A stretch of 64,000 nucleotides of DNA from Mesocentrotus franciscanus. Its lineage: Eukaryota; Echinodermata; Echinoidea; Camarodonta; Strongylocentrotidae. The stretch is taken from contig CP137667.1 of assembly GCA_037976565.1 (NCBI GenBank), positions 4,178,299 to 4,242,298 on the forward strand, given 5' to 3'. The notes beneath the pieces were generated by a model. That model saw only the letters and a program-made list of their open reading frames with translations. It had not been told where the DNA came from and searched no databases. This document shows, one piece after another, positions 51,301 to 61,637 of this stretch (position 1 is the stretch's first letter; every line of letters begins with the position of its first letter). Made by a program: the position numbers and the translations under genes.

Positions 51301-52187
51301 AAACAAATATGTCTTACATTAGCTTAGCAGAAAATGTTCAAGGATCAAGTTCTTTTGTTGTCCCTTTATTTCACCAAATGGTTGATCCAGGGGAGGACAT
51401 ATGTCCCTTTAAAGCTAAATCATATTAAATAAAGAGAAGCAATGTACCTTCCAAATGTGCAACCACTCCCACCCCCATTTTCATGCGATTTGGCCAAAGT
51501 GGCTAGAACCCCTTTGTTTAGTTGTTTGTTCGTTTGCTTGTCACAGGATTTTGAAGGAAACAGCAAGCACATTAATAATGTGATAATGTATATATCTTTA
51601 GAATATGAGTTCTTTATTACACACATCATTTTGAGTGTTTTAGCTTGGCAACGGGAATATAAAATAAATATGAGCCTATTTTCCTTTTACATTTAGGCCT
51701 ATTAGTCTGAATGTTATCAAATGACTCTTGAGGCCATGAGTCAAATGGAATTAAAACGAATGTTGATTATAAACGTACATTTATATAACAAAACCTAAAC
51801 ACGTACACACACCCCTAAGAAACATATAAAAACACATTATCACGACGATTTCGAAGACGATGATGATGATGATGATGATACAACTACTACTGCAACTACT
51901 AGTTATACAAATAAAGATTACAAGAAGAAAAGGAAAAGAAGAACAAAAGGAAAAGAAATAAGGAAAAAAGAAGAAGAAGAAAAATAAAAGGAAAAAGAAG
52001 GAGGAAAAGAAGAAAATGGAGAAGAAGTAAAAGAAGAAGAATAAAAAAGAGGAGTAGAAGAAAACAAGAAGAATGAGAAGGAGAAGGTGTATGAGCAGGA
52101 AGTAGCAGATTACTCACGCGTTATATAATGGAGGAAGGTTAGCACGATCGCCACAATAAACAACCTTTTCAAGATAATTTCTTCCAT
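38894..52187 (-). CDS. IFI44-like GTPase copy B, complete seven-exon model
   Basis: Exons: E0 52118-52187 (MEEIILKRLFIVAIVLTFLH, membrane-anchor-like); E0b 50994-51074 (YGTVFYGTIMLVLWFLYKFA, second hydrophobic helix); E1 48136-48303 (LGVFGVQNSGKSSFLNSL, Walker A); E2 46911-47072 (NWQEVYVEKGNASVGGE, TTFDTRGLVD, the DxxG); E2b 40537-40615 (GQRGIDTRSHAPGER, IDCPIFILRY); E3 39804-39874 (SATGTEHCIEFLESLVH); E4 38894-39162 (GYPIMVVTFADDIPKR, FFTENYTAKNHE, ACIQRTDDNISLR), stop after PNWPHY. Exon lengths sum to 900, all AG/GT, all phases compatible: 299 residues. It is the only copy with GKS, DTRG and TFAD all intact. Human IFI44L is about 450 residues, and here the N-terminal part is replaced by two hydrophobic segments, implying membrane association. 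Probably an inducible immune-type GTPase; function inferred. Confidence 0.78.
39365..39600 (+). mobile_element. LINE 3' tail with (TTCAA)n
   Basis: The stretch ending TGCATATGTGGAAATAAATTC plus (AATTC)n is the same tail as 60165-60355 and resembles the CR1-like end at 17510. Only the 3' untranslated part is left here, within the E3-E4 intron of copy B. Confidence 0.6.
41000..42179. other. Intron of copy B, no gene recognised
   Basis: AT-rich, without open frames resembling known families. It precedes a LINE insertion in the E2-E2b intron. Copy A lacks the corresponding stretch. Confidence 0.4.
42180..43092 (+). mobile_element. CR1/Jockey-like LINE, reverse transcriptase part
   Basis: Readings in shifting frames: SLFLTPNNEYENIKEVQHL, SMGVCPNSLKIVKVIPIYKK, TPISLLPSISEI, VFMVLSKAFDTIDHNILIHK and YYGVRGQALSWFTNYLQ, then GVPQ. 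There is then a deletion to VIVLGVTIDSLLNFNEDIR. The order matches the finger and palm of non-LTR reverse transcriptases. It is 5' truncated and frameshifted, and continues at 43519 after a small insertion. Confidence 0.78.
43093..43518. mobile_element. MITE with GTATTATACAA ends, nested in the LINE
   Basis: Left end GTATTATACAACACC and right end TTTGTATAATATTG are inverted over about 11 bases. The duplicate LINE at 62100-62125 reads directly from ATCACATGTGTAAGATTG to AATATTGTATGGGCAATTG, so it is a paralogous empty site. Inner sequence includes a second imperfect inverted pair (AACAAATAATGAATG with CATTCATTATTTG). Confidence 0.68.
43519..44290 (+). mobile_element. LINE 3' continuation
   Basis: YHTEPLFHRLKTFKIQNIYN matches the HxxPLFxxLxxLxIxxIY block before LINE C-termini, and WNSLPNSI-type residues follow near 43855. 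Then a (CA)n-bearing 3' region (44108-44160). It is duplicated at 62126-62890. Confidence 0.65.
44291..45185. other. Spacer in copy B intron, minor repeats only
   Basis: Two similar phrases (GTCAAGAAGGGCGCCCCTGG near 44939 and GTCAAGAAAGGCACCCCCGG near 45139) suggest an old short duplication. No gene seen. Confidence 0.4.
45186..45354. repeat. GGACAATTACC foldback MITE
   Basis: Left end TATAGCTACCGGTTTTAGGAC and right end, inverted, GGTAGCTATCGTATCAGGAC; both continue into AATTACC(A)CCCCC. In between are further AGGACAATTACCC words. Short and noncoding. Confidence 0.65.
45355..46910. other. Copy B intron, no gene recognised
   Basis: AT- and CT-rich. A (AATG)n-like tail at 46519-46540 (GAATAAATGAATGAATAAATG), preceded by TTAATGCTGATCAGGC, may be the 3' end of a non-LTR element. 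Frames are not family-like. Confidence 0.4.
48315..50500. repeat. Tandem duplication of the E1 upstream region (period ~1585)
   Basis: 48320-48930 matches 49905-50500 at a constant offset of about 1585 bases (the TTTGGATAAGAAAATGAGCG-type segment, the CT-rich block, and the segment ending GATTATTTTAT). 49130-49885 in turn matches 51400-52187. The joint at about 49886 fuses an E0 leader directly to an E1-proximal piece at a GATGAT microhomology. Short plus-strand open segments at 48810-48905 and 50395-50490, bounded by AG and GTAAGT, are in both copies, but one has a stop. Confidence 0.75.
49822..49885 (-). CDS. Alternative or relict first exon E0' of copy B
   Basis: Reads MEAIILMLLLAIWLTFLYYG from an ATG at 49885 to a GT donor at 49820-49821, phase 1, like E0. 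It lies between E0b and E1, so splicing it directly to E1 (48303) would keep the frame and give a protein with one hydrophobic segment. It arose from the local tandem duplication and has no copy of the promoter region in front of it; the bases upstream are from the E1 intron. Whether it is transcribed is unknown. Confidence 0.5.
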
Positions 52188-52410
52188 CTCCTCCTTTATA
52201 TCTGATGATACTCATATAGGGTCAAGAAGACGCGATCAAGTAGCGTTTCCGTTCCAATTGAGAAGGACAGAATAGACCGATATACAAGTTCTGTGTAGGT
52301 GAATAACACCCGTCAACAAATGTATAGCGTATTATTGGTTGCTATGCGAGTGGGGATTCCCCATAGCTTGTTGACGTAATGGCTGCTGCTCTTTGACCTG
52401 CCAATAGACT
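52188..52410 (-). promoter_or_regulatory. Copy B promoter region with palindromic kB-type site
   Basis: GGGGATTCCCC at 52352-52362 is a perfect palindrome matching the Rel/NF-kB consensus, 165 bases before the ATG at 52187. GGTTGCTATGCGAG at 52338-52351 resembles half of an RFX X-box, and CCAAT lies at about 52398. The leader CTCCTCCTTTATATCTGATG is conserved in all three paralogous upstream regions. No TATA box. Confidence 0.6.
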
Positions 52411-52868
52411 GATTTCCGGTACTTTGCCGTGAGACTAGTGTCTAATTGTTGCCGTCTCACATGTTTTAAACAAATTTAGTTAAAATCAGTTATGATCTTC
52501 TTCGAAACATATGATACCCGGCCCTTTTCAACTATTTTGTGCTCTCTTAATCGGCTTACATGGAATAATCATCTCATACCCATAATGCAGTAGCGGTAGG
52601 CCGTACTTTGTACACACACACACACACACAAGTCATTCCAGCATGTCTACAGATCGAGCTTTGGGATTCCCCGCTTTGTGACAATTAATGCTTCTACCTC
52701 AGCATTATGCATTAAGATACGAAATGCTCGTATCGAGACTTTGCGTTGTTAATTATTTTACCTTTGTCAGCTTAATGACCTTATATTCAAACGAGAATTT
52801 TAATATAAATCTCGATTTAGAGGAAATATGTGCCAACCCTAATATTAGGTTAGTTTGAAAAGATAATA

Positions 52869-53223
52869 ATGGTAGGCAGGGGGGGGGGGACGAAATGCGA
52901 GGGACGAGGGAGCGTAGTGTAAACTGTGCTTACTCGATACCAACGGAATACAAATTTTCTTCAATATTTACTTGTACATTTTGAAGGATGTTATGCGAGA
53001 GAGCGTAGCGACCGAGCGAGAAGATTGTTGCATTTTTATTAGTCTAAACGCTGCATTCTTGGGCCCTCCAGAGCCAAAAAAGTGTGTTCCATTATTTAGC
53101 CAGTATTTGCTAGACATTTCTTTTTGGCACTTTTTCAAATTTTCAGAGGGGGACGATCTCCCCTAAAAAATTGAGGGGGCGTGTCCCCCGTTCCCCCCTG
53201 GGATCGCCGCCCCTGATGGTAGT
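52869..53223. mobile_element. hAT-type MITE, 339 bp with 8-bp duplication
   Basis: The element 52877-53215 begins CAGGGGGG and ends GCCGCCCCTG (inverted CAGGGGCGGC). It is flanked by ATGGTAGG (52869-52876) and ATGGTAGT (53216-53223), an 8-bp duplication with one change. CAGGG ends and 8-bp targets are typical of hAT elements. A partial relative lies at 33940-34093. Confidence 0.8.
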
Positions 53224-53629
53224 ATGTGCAGTTTCCAAGTGCAGTTGGTCATAATTTATGCACATTCTGCTCATGTACAATTTGTACTGCAGAGCATTCT
53301 GGATCAAAAGATTAAATCAAAACGTCTCTAAAAGGTGCAACTAAACTACCGTGGGGTTTATAGTTCAAAGCAACAATTTAACAATTCCACACCGCTTTAA
53401 AGTCTGCCGGAGTTCATTTGTTTCACAGGTAGATTATACAATTGTGACTCTAAAGTGAAACAAGAAAAAACAATAAAAATGATCAGCTTTAGAAAGGCCA
53501 CACCGAGATTTTTTTCTTCTTTCTTCTACTATTATACACAAAAACACCCAATAAGGCTCCTACGTCTGATGGTGTAACATTGTCACACCAGCAGACCTGT
53601 TACATGTGTTACATGAATATAGAATTATA

Positions 53630-53780
53630 TAATAACAATAATAATAATAATAATAATAACAATACCCATAATAATGATAACGATAAAAGTAATAACGAAG
53701 ATAATTATGATAATTATAATAATACTAATAATTGTAATAAAAATAATTATGATAATAACGATAATAACATTAATAATGCT
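53630..53780 (+). repeat. (AAT)n-rich low complexity
   Basis: An imperfect AAT/GAT/AAC triplet run. The Asn-rich open frame across it is an artefact. Confidence 0.85.
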
Positions 53781-54038
53781 ACATGTAGCCAGCCTGGCAT
53801 CACGCGTTTAATATTGTATTCTAGCTACATTTTCATGTGCGTAAAACAAAATGATTTTTTTTAATTGTATATATTTGGGTTCAATTGCGTTCATACCATT
53901 CAATTTCATTGTAAATCAACCATTATGAGTTCCTGAACTTTATGTGTTGATATTTTTTATACCGAATAAATAAACAAACATAAATAAATAATGTCATATG
54001 ATAGCGCAATGAAACGCTATATTGTAATATATTATACA

Positions 54039-54163
54039 AATATATACTGCCATGAGAGGCTCTGGTTAAAACTTTAGGTGACTGCAGTAGTGCTATTGCA
54101 GTCACCATGGGGCCATATAGTTTTAATTTAATCCAGAGATTCGAATGAAGGCAGTATATATTT
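54039..54163. repeat. 125-bp compound hairpin
   Basis: Outer ends ATATATACTGCC and GGCAGTATATAT; middle pair CTCTGGTTAAAACT with AGTTTTAATTTAATCCAGAG; inner pair GGTGACTGCA with TGCAGTCACC around a 10-base loop. Three stacked stems suggest a small foldback element. Confidence 0.7.
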
Positions 54164-54199
54164 TTTTAATTTACTTCATTCATATATCCATTGTTCATT

Positions 54200-56700
54200 G
54201 ATTGGTTAAAATATTTTGGTGTAAAAATTAAGAATTCTAAATTATACCCGCAGTAGCCATTCATGTCGACTTGTCATTTTCTGCTTGCACAGTCCAAAAT
54301 TCCATAAAGTTGCTCCCTACCCACAGGAAGATCAGGATCAGCATGAAAGTTTACCTTTTCACACTCAAGTCTCGTACCATCGTGGGTGTTACCAGCATTT
54401 TTGCAATGTTTGAAAACTAGCCAGGGCAGAGAAAAAAGAATGGAGAAACTAAAAGCTGAAAATGGAGGTGGGTTCAATTTTAATTAAGACATTTCAGAGC
54501 TCAAACATGTCATGACACAGATCATCAAACCCCAAAACTAGTTGGTGTACTTCTAGTACTACTATTAGTAGTAGACTCCCATTTTGCATAAAACTTAGCA
54601 TTGATGGTAACTTTGCTATTAAAGCCACACAGTACTACTTGTAGCTACTTGCTCCCTCTATATAGAAAACAATGCCTATAAGGGGTGCCTGTTGGTCCCC
54701 CATGATCCTCTCTTTCTTATGTTAATTGAGAACTAAGTTGATGAGATAACCACCTGTCAGTGACCACGCTAATCCCTCTAATCCCTCCTGGTCAAATTAG
54801 TACAGAGAGGCTTTAATGGTAACTTCCATGGAAACCTTGATTTGATTGGCTGTTGATTGATGTTGCCATATTAATTAATAAATAATATTGATGGCAAAGT
54901 TACATTTTTATACGATAAGCCACAAATGTGATGCTAGTATGTAAGAGCAAGGAGTTATTACACTGGTATCTCCTTGGTTAGAGCGTAAGGAGTGTCATGA
55001 TCTGACGTTCTATTGGAATGAATTTATGTTTAAAAAAAAAAAAAAAAACGTTATTTGGTTGTTGCTGTTCTGTGAATAATTGTGCTAATCCATAGTGTGT
55101 ATGTTGCAGGATGATATGGAGGATGACATTTTGTATCGTTGTAACCAACGAACGATTATGGACAATAACGTATTTATGCTGACAACTGTCCATTTATTCT
55201 ATGGTTTGACTAACACAGTAGGGTCACCGAGTATTAACGAAGAAGGTGTGTGGCAGGGATGTACATTGTTGTTCACGTTGCACCCCCTCCACCCCCTCTC
55301 TTTCTTAATCTCATTTTTTCTGGTTTTGCCCTTAATAAACTGTAAATGGTACTTTAAATAAGTAAAGTTGTTAAAGTATCTTTTTTTAATGGCATCATTT
55401 GAATGTATAGATTGGATCTAATACGAAAACATCAATCCTGTACGAGTCATAAGAATTCTACAAGCTTGGGACTACAAAAATTGTACTTCTACTTTACAAA
55501 GAAGTGAATCATTCGGAACTTACTGATTTCAATGATATGATGCTTATCGATCATTCACATTACTAAAGATAATGTGAGAAGTATGTCTGTTTATTATCTC
55601 AGTATGTTATAACTATCTTCCGGTGATAGTAGATCTGACATTTCTGAAATTTACGTACATGTATTGGAATTGAGAGATTTTTTTGTTTTTTTATGGTGAA
55701 TCATTCATAAAACAAGCACTTTTGTTCTTTCTCTGCTACTTGGAATGCTCAGTTTTATCAAGAATAGAATTTTCATACTGGAGTCATAAAATCCAAGATT
55801 AAAGAAATGCAATGTACCTGTTTACATTACACGGATTAACGTGAAGTTAATGTAAATCATTAGTTTATGAAAAGAAAAGCTGAACGAACATAAATCATGT
55901 GTCAAAATGTTTATTTCAATGTTTCCATGTACTTTAGGAAGAAATCCCCTAATGGCAATAGTGGAATGTACATCTGTGTCTTTGTTTGTTTTTGTATTGA
56001 TATATATGAGTGTGCATGTGATCTTGGGTCAACAGTGGCATAGCTTAAGTCAAGCTGATGATGGGAACTGGTCTTATGGTGTAGATAAACTGTTAGAGAA
56101 CAAGGCCACGAAGTAAATGGAGGGCGTCATATCATGTTCATGAAGTTCATTCTATGTTGCGTTTCCCTCTTTTGTTTTCTGTCTTCTACTATCTTTCATT
56201 CTAAATATTTTCTAACGTTTTTGCTTTTCAATATGGGTAAGAAAAGGAAGAGGTTATTGCATGAGCCCTTCCGTTTTTGCTGGTAGCTATGCCATTGTTG
56301 ATTGATTATTGAACTGTAGTTGCATATGTATTGGAATGTATGTATGTTTTTTTAATATTTTAATGGTTGTTGCTGTTCTGCGAATAAAGTGATAATCCAT
56401 AGTGTGTATATTACAGGATGATTTGGTGGATTAACATTTGTATCGGTGTAACCAGTGACTTAGATGCGGGGGGAATGGGGGAAATTCTTCTTCACTCATG
56501 AGAAGCAACATTTTTAACAGATCAGAGGGACAAAATAAGAGAAAAAAAAAGAAGAAGATAATAGGAACCTCTCACACTGAACATTATTTGGCCTAAATTA
56601 TTTTAATTGGCATTTTATTCCCAAGTAAAATCGATGCCCCCTGCCATATATGAATCCAGTTCACCCCCCACCCCCATGGTCCCAGGAAATATGCTTGCAT
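54200..56700 (+). other. Spacer between copies A and B with exon-like segments
   Basis: A stretch TAGTGTGTATGTTGCAG then GATGATATGGAGGATGACAT (55097-55160) recurs at 56400-56450 in decayed form; the first reads DDMEDDILYRCNQRTIMDNN. At 56020-56116 another frame reads GQQWHSLSQADDGNWSYG, then VDKLLENKATK and a stop. They may be exons of an unknown plus-strand gene or a decayed retroelement. I recognise no family. Confidence 0.25.
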
Positions 56701-56701
56701 C

Positions 56702-59050
56702 TGGTCGCGATGCACATTATTGAACTGAATTGCTGAGGAAAAATTATACAAAATGATATTGCTGATTAACACCTTTTCATTTTCTTTTTATTCAAATACC
56801 TGGACCATAAGAGAACATACCAGTAATCTGACAATGTAGAACAAATTTGAAGCGTGTGAATTTTCTGTTTCCTTCTCAGGGATTTTTTTTTTTAATCCTC
56901 CCACCCCGGTTAGAAAATCCTGGACCCACCATTAGCAGTTGACAGTACCAAGATTGGACAAAACCACTTTCGCCCTTGAAAAATTTGGTCCCCCAACATA
57001 AGAATGTCATTTTCCGTTGCACCTAAATCAAAAATAAGTTAAAGGAAGCTCATTTTATTACACATAGACTATTTTAGAGAAGATAGAAACTTAAAATAAA
57101 ATGCCTGAGAAAATCCTACTTTTCTTCAATTCTTGACATGATCCAAACGAAAAATTGCTTTTTCCAAATCTCAGAACATCTTTTTGAGAGCTTTTTGATG
57201 TACATGTGGATATTTAAAAAGTTTAGATACTGAAGTCAAGATTATTTTTGAATAACTTAGTGCAGGCATCAAAGAACGCTTTTAGTTTTACAATGTGCAC
57301 TTTTTAGGGATGGCAATATTCATAATTGGTTTTAGCACTTTTCATTACCCCTACATTGAGTGTTGTTGTGTGGTTGCAGGAGGTGATCCACAACAATTGA
57401 AAAAATAGCCACATTTTTCACGTCCACCCAATGGTCTACTTGCAATCTTTTTCAAACCTGCATGTTATTGGATTTGATCTAAATTTGGTGTACACTTATA
57501 TTTGGGGCTCATTATTTGGTTCAATTCCGAACACCTTTCTTATAATCAGCCCACATTATTTTGTGGAGTTAGGGGTCCAAATTAGGCACAATTTAACATG
57601 ATAGAAAAAAGCGACGTATTACATAATATCTTCTATCAATAATATATGCGAAACACTCTGAGATGCAGACAAACAAGTCTGTAACAAGTAACTTACATGC
57701 ATGTCTTAATCAATATAATAAGTACATGCAAGGAAATCCAAAGGCCTGCATACTAAGGTTGGATTTGAATTATAATAGAGTCCGCTGAGGCATGACATCC
57801 ATTCATCGTTGCCAACATTTATATTATTTTTTATGAACTGTTTAAGTATGCGTACATGAAGCAGAGTCACGATAAAGAAGTATGATTTCCTTTTTCAAAT
57901 CAAATTTGTTATTACATGTAGGTTCTGGGATGCAAACAAATTCAGAAATTTATTTTAAAGTTATATTACTGCAGCCATTTTATTTAATTTATGCTTTGTA
58001 TGTAAGCACGATGTAAAGTCGAAAAAAGCAGAAGAATACAGAGAATTAATTGACGATATTGGTGGTGCTTCTCCCTACAGATTTGTCGTGTCTAAGAGTA
58101 TATAAGAAGCATTTGGGAAAGCCTCCGGTCATGGCACATATCGCAACAATGTATGACTTATGAACAATAATGGAACGTTAGCTCGATCAACTAATTAAAG
58201 GGAATTAATCTAATCATTTTCAACATTTTCAAGATGACTAAAGCTGGGATCTAGATAGCCCGACCAAACAAATTGTCAGTCTTTCATTTCAAATAAGACT
58301 ATAATAACCGTTAGGACTATGAAATTATATAATTTGCTTTCTCCCCAAGATGGATATGTGAATTAATTGTTAACAAAAGAGGTTGAAACATGTACCATGC
58401 AAATACCATGAAATCATGGTACTAAACGGTACTTCTAACTATGGTACCGAACCATGGTTAGAACCATTGTAACCACGGTATGTGAACTATGCAACCATCA
58501 AAGTACCACAAGGTACCATAACATTTTTAAGGGAGTTTCACGGTTTCCACGATACTCTTCTATAAACATGGTACTACTAATAATGGGGCCAATTGGGACT
58601 TTCCTTTTCTCCTATCAATCGGAGGGATATGTTATTATCAGTTCGTTGGATGCATGCCTCTAGTACCTTCAGTAGATCAATGTGTTTCTGAGAATCCACC
58701 TCGTGGTTTTCAGCTGTGTAGTTCTCAATGAAGAACACACTGCCCTTGTGCATACCGGCCCTGGTGATGTCTAGAAGGATATCTTCTCGGTTATAGTAGT
58801 AGTTATTGATACAGTTGGCAAAAGTCACCACCATAATAGGATATCCACCTGTATAATGATGATCATAACAATAGTATTAAATATATTGCATTTATATAGC
58901 GCTTCATACAATGTTCCTAAGCACTTAACAAAAATAAAAGGTAATGTTAACCTTCAAGTAACAACAATTGTATACATGATACGTAATTCTAATAACAACT
59001 TCCTAAAAACAATCATATAATTAATAATAATAAACACTATTTACACAGCG
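56702..59050. repeat. Segmental duplication, copy 2 (pairs with 37028-39360)
   Basis: Holds the 3' flank and E4 of copy A, collinear with the copy B region and with only sparse substitutions and small indels (for example an extra TTACATGCATGTC near 57695). Both copies share the same E4 stop-codon junction, so the truncation of E4 preceded the duplication. Confidence 0.9.
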
Positions 59051-59499
59051 TTTCATGAATTAACAAACAAAATATGGTTTACATTAAATATTTAACAGAT
59101 GAGTTTTCAGTTCACTCTTGAAGGTTTATAAGTTTGGGAACTGGCGTATTTCATGGGGAAGTTTGTTCCAAAGTTGTTCCAATAGAAAAGGCACGATCGC
59201 TAAAGCGGGTGTGGGTGCGAGGGCCTGGGGCTAGATGAAGATGTGCTGTGGACATTTTATAGGTATTATTAACGGGATAACAAGTTTTTCATTCAATCGT
59301 ATGCAAGCAGTACAAAGTACACATCAATCTTGAATAACGTCCTTTGGCAAGACATTGATCTACATTTGCAACACATTTACCAGTTGTAGTAAGAGAGTAC
59401 CTGGTAGCTGTCGGTTGTTGGACTTTAAGCCGGGCTATAAGGCCCATTTTTATATGGAAGCGCATAGAGACGTCATATTATTATTGATATTACGATTAG

Positions 59500-59539
<40 letters not shown>

Positions 59540-61637
59540 ATTTTCTGGCGAGCATCCTATTGGCTTAATAGGTCAGGTGACACTCAATAATTCGTTATAT
59601 GTGCACGAAAGTGCAATGTCGTAAATACTCTAAATTATATATATATCTATATTGCGTGCATCGTTGTTCAATATAACATATATTCACCTCCTAATTTGGA
59701 ATTCCCCTCGAGCCATTATATTTATTTCAACCTCGGTCTGCATCCTCGGTGAAATATTTACAGGATCACAACGAATTGATAGGAAAGGTGGAGGAGTTGG
59801 TCTAAGTATACACAATCAACTATAATTTAAAGTGCGTCAAGATTTAATTTTTTGTAATGATACTTGCGAAAGTCATTCTATTGAGATACCTCAAAGTAGA
59901 AAGAATTTGGTGTGTTTTATAGACCTCCTAGTAAAGAAATTGATGATTTTATTGTGTTAAAACTATTTTAGAATTGGTTAATGATGAAATGAAAGAAGGC
60001 ATAGGAGACTTCAACATTGATCTCAAGAAGAATGACTCTTGTACATATGTAAATAACTGATAAATTCACCTACACAAATTACGGACACCACTGATTTATT
60101 AATTGACCATATTTTTGTGAACAAGAATAAATAAATGCTTCTAAACAGTACGGGATCATGGTTATAAGTTTTATACAATTTCTTTTGGATCTTGCCACAT
60201 TTACATTGTATGTCTTTCAACTCGCGTAAATTTGTCCTTTGGCTTCGTAATTCGCATGTATTTGATGTTTGTTCACTTTTCATACTTTTACTTTTGTATA
60301 TAGCTGTTTTTCTGTATTTTTAATGCAAATGTGGAAATAAATTCAGTTCAATTTAATATCATCCTTCAGGAATTCCTGTATTCGTCGGTTCATATACTAC
60401 TATTTTATTTATTTGAATTTGAACGCCGGAGCATGCAATATTTGTATAATGTGAAATGCGCTATATACCAAAATTGGTTATTATTACTATCATTATTATT
60501 GATATTATCATTATACGGTTTCTATGATATAACTATTCTTATAATTGATTCTACTTACAAAGGTGTTTCCTGACTTCAGGAACAAGTGACCCAAGGAATT
60601 CAGTGCAGTGTCCTGTTCTCGTATCTGGGCTAATTAATACATACAAACAAACAATCAGTCAGTCTTTAAAACAAACACAATTCACAGAGATAAAATGAGG
60701 TATTTAATTATCGAAAGAGGTCTATCTATTGCTCCTTTTCATCGTGATTCTACTACAATACTAATAAATTACGGCGGTCACTACAATTATAATTAATCAC
60801 CTTTAAACTTTGAAATCATTATAAACGTAACCATTTTCATATTCATTACTGTAATTTTCAATATCATATTATTCTCCAATATGTCATTTCATCAATTAAT
60901 ATATATATTTTTATACAGCTCTCACATCTATGTTGATAATGATTCATTTATTAATAAATATACTTTTTAAATGAGAGAAGTAGGATGATGACGATGAATA
61001 CAACTACCTTATCAATGAAATGCAAAAAAGTTTGTTCCTGTTGTTTCCTTTCTCTTTCTTAATATATAAAACATATTTTGTTCGTTTAAAGCCATTATGC
61101 CATTTCCCCCAGTCAGGCCAGTCTATATCGAGTAAAGGGTTTGCCGATATGGATGGTGGTTATGAATATACATCGAGTTAAGGATTGCTGATTATGAGTC
61201 TACATCGACTTAGGCGTTCCTGATTATGATTCTACATCATGTTAAGGGTTGCTGATTATGAGTCTACAGCTCATTTCTTGCGGGGAGAGGGGAGTATTTG
61301 AAATGTTAGTACAGTAGCTTTTTATTCACTAGGGGCTACTTGTCAAAATCTTTAATATCGCATTGATCAGTAATCTATGTATTCAAGATTTCTAACAAAT
61401 GTATAGATCTAATCTATCTAAGTAAGGTGAAATTCAAGAGTAGAAAGAAGTAACTTTTCCCCAATTGCTTTCGAACAGTTTCTGTAACAAATGTACTCGC
61501 CTGACCAAAGCTCAACTTTAAAGGGTTACAAACTCAGAAGGGTTTTGACTATCGTTACCTGTATCGCAGGATAAAGATGGGACAGTCAATCTTCTCTCCG
61601 GGGGCGTGAGAACGGTTGTCGATTCCTCGTTGACCAG
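58577..61637 (-). CDS. IFI44-like GTPase copy A, 3' part (three exons)
   Basis: E2b 61559-61637 (ends IDCPIFILRY, same length of 79 as in B and C); E3 60559-60629 (PDTRTGHCTEFLGSLVPEVR, 71 bases); E4 58577-58848 (GYPIMVVTFANCINN, GSVFFIENYTAENHE, ACIQRTDNNISLR, stop after PNWPHY). AG/GT borders and phases match copies B and C. The guanine-contacting position TxxD is TFAN, as in copy C. Exons E0-E2 would lie beyond the right edge; 61.7-64.0 kb shows none. The E3-E4 intron carries a LINE remnant. Whether the full gene works cannot be judged from this window. Confidence 0.7.
59500..59533 (+). repeat. (AT)n microsatellite
   Basis: An uninterrupted TA dinucleotide run in the copy A E3-E4 intron. 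Confidence 0.9.
59770..60355 (+). mobile_element. Internally deleted CR1-like LINE (endonuclease + 3' tail)
   Basis: Frames give DRKGGGVGLSIHNQL, ESHSIEIPQSRKN, VFYRPPSKEIDDFI, GDFNIDL and LLIDHIFVNK, the APE-endonuclease order of CR1/Jockey elements. From about 60165 it jumps to the 3' tail seen at 39440-39575 (GTGGAAATAAATTCAGTTC). The RT region is deleted. Confidence 0.75.

Noticed and set aside
53580..53864. Asn-rich open frame
   Set aside because: Produced by an AAT triplet run; no start or splice context.
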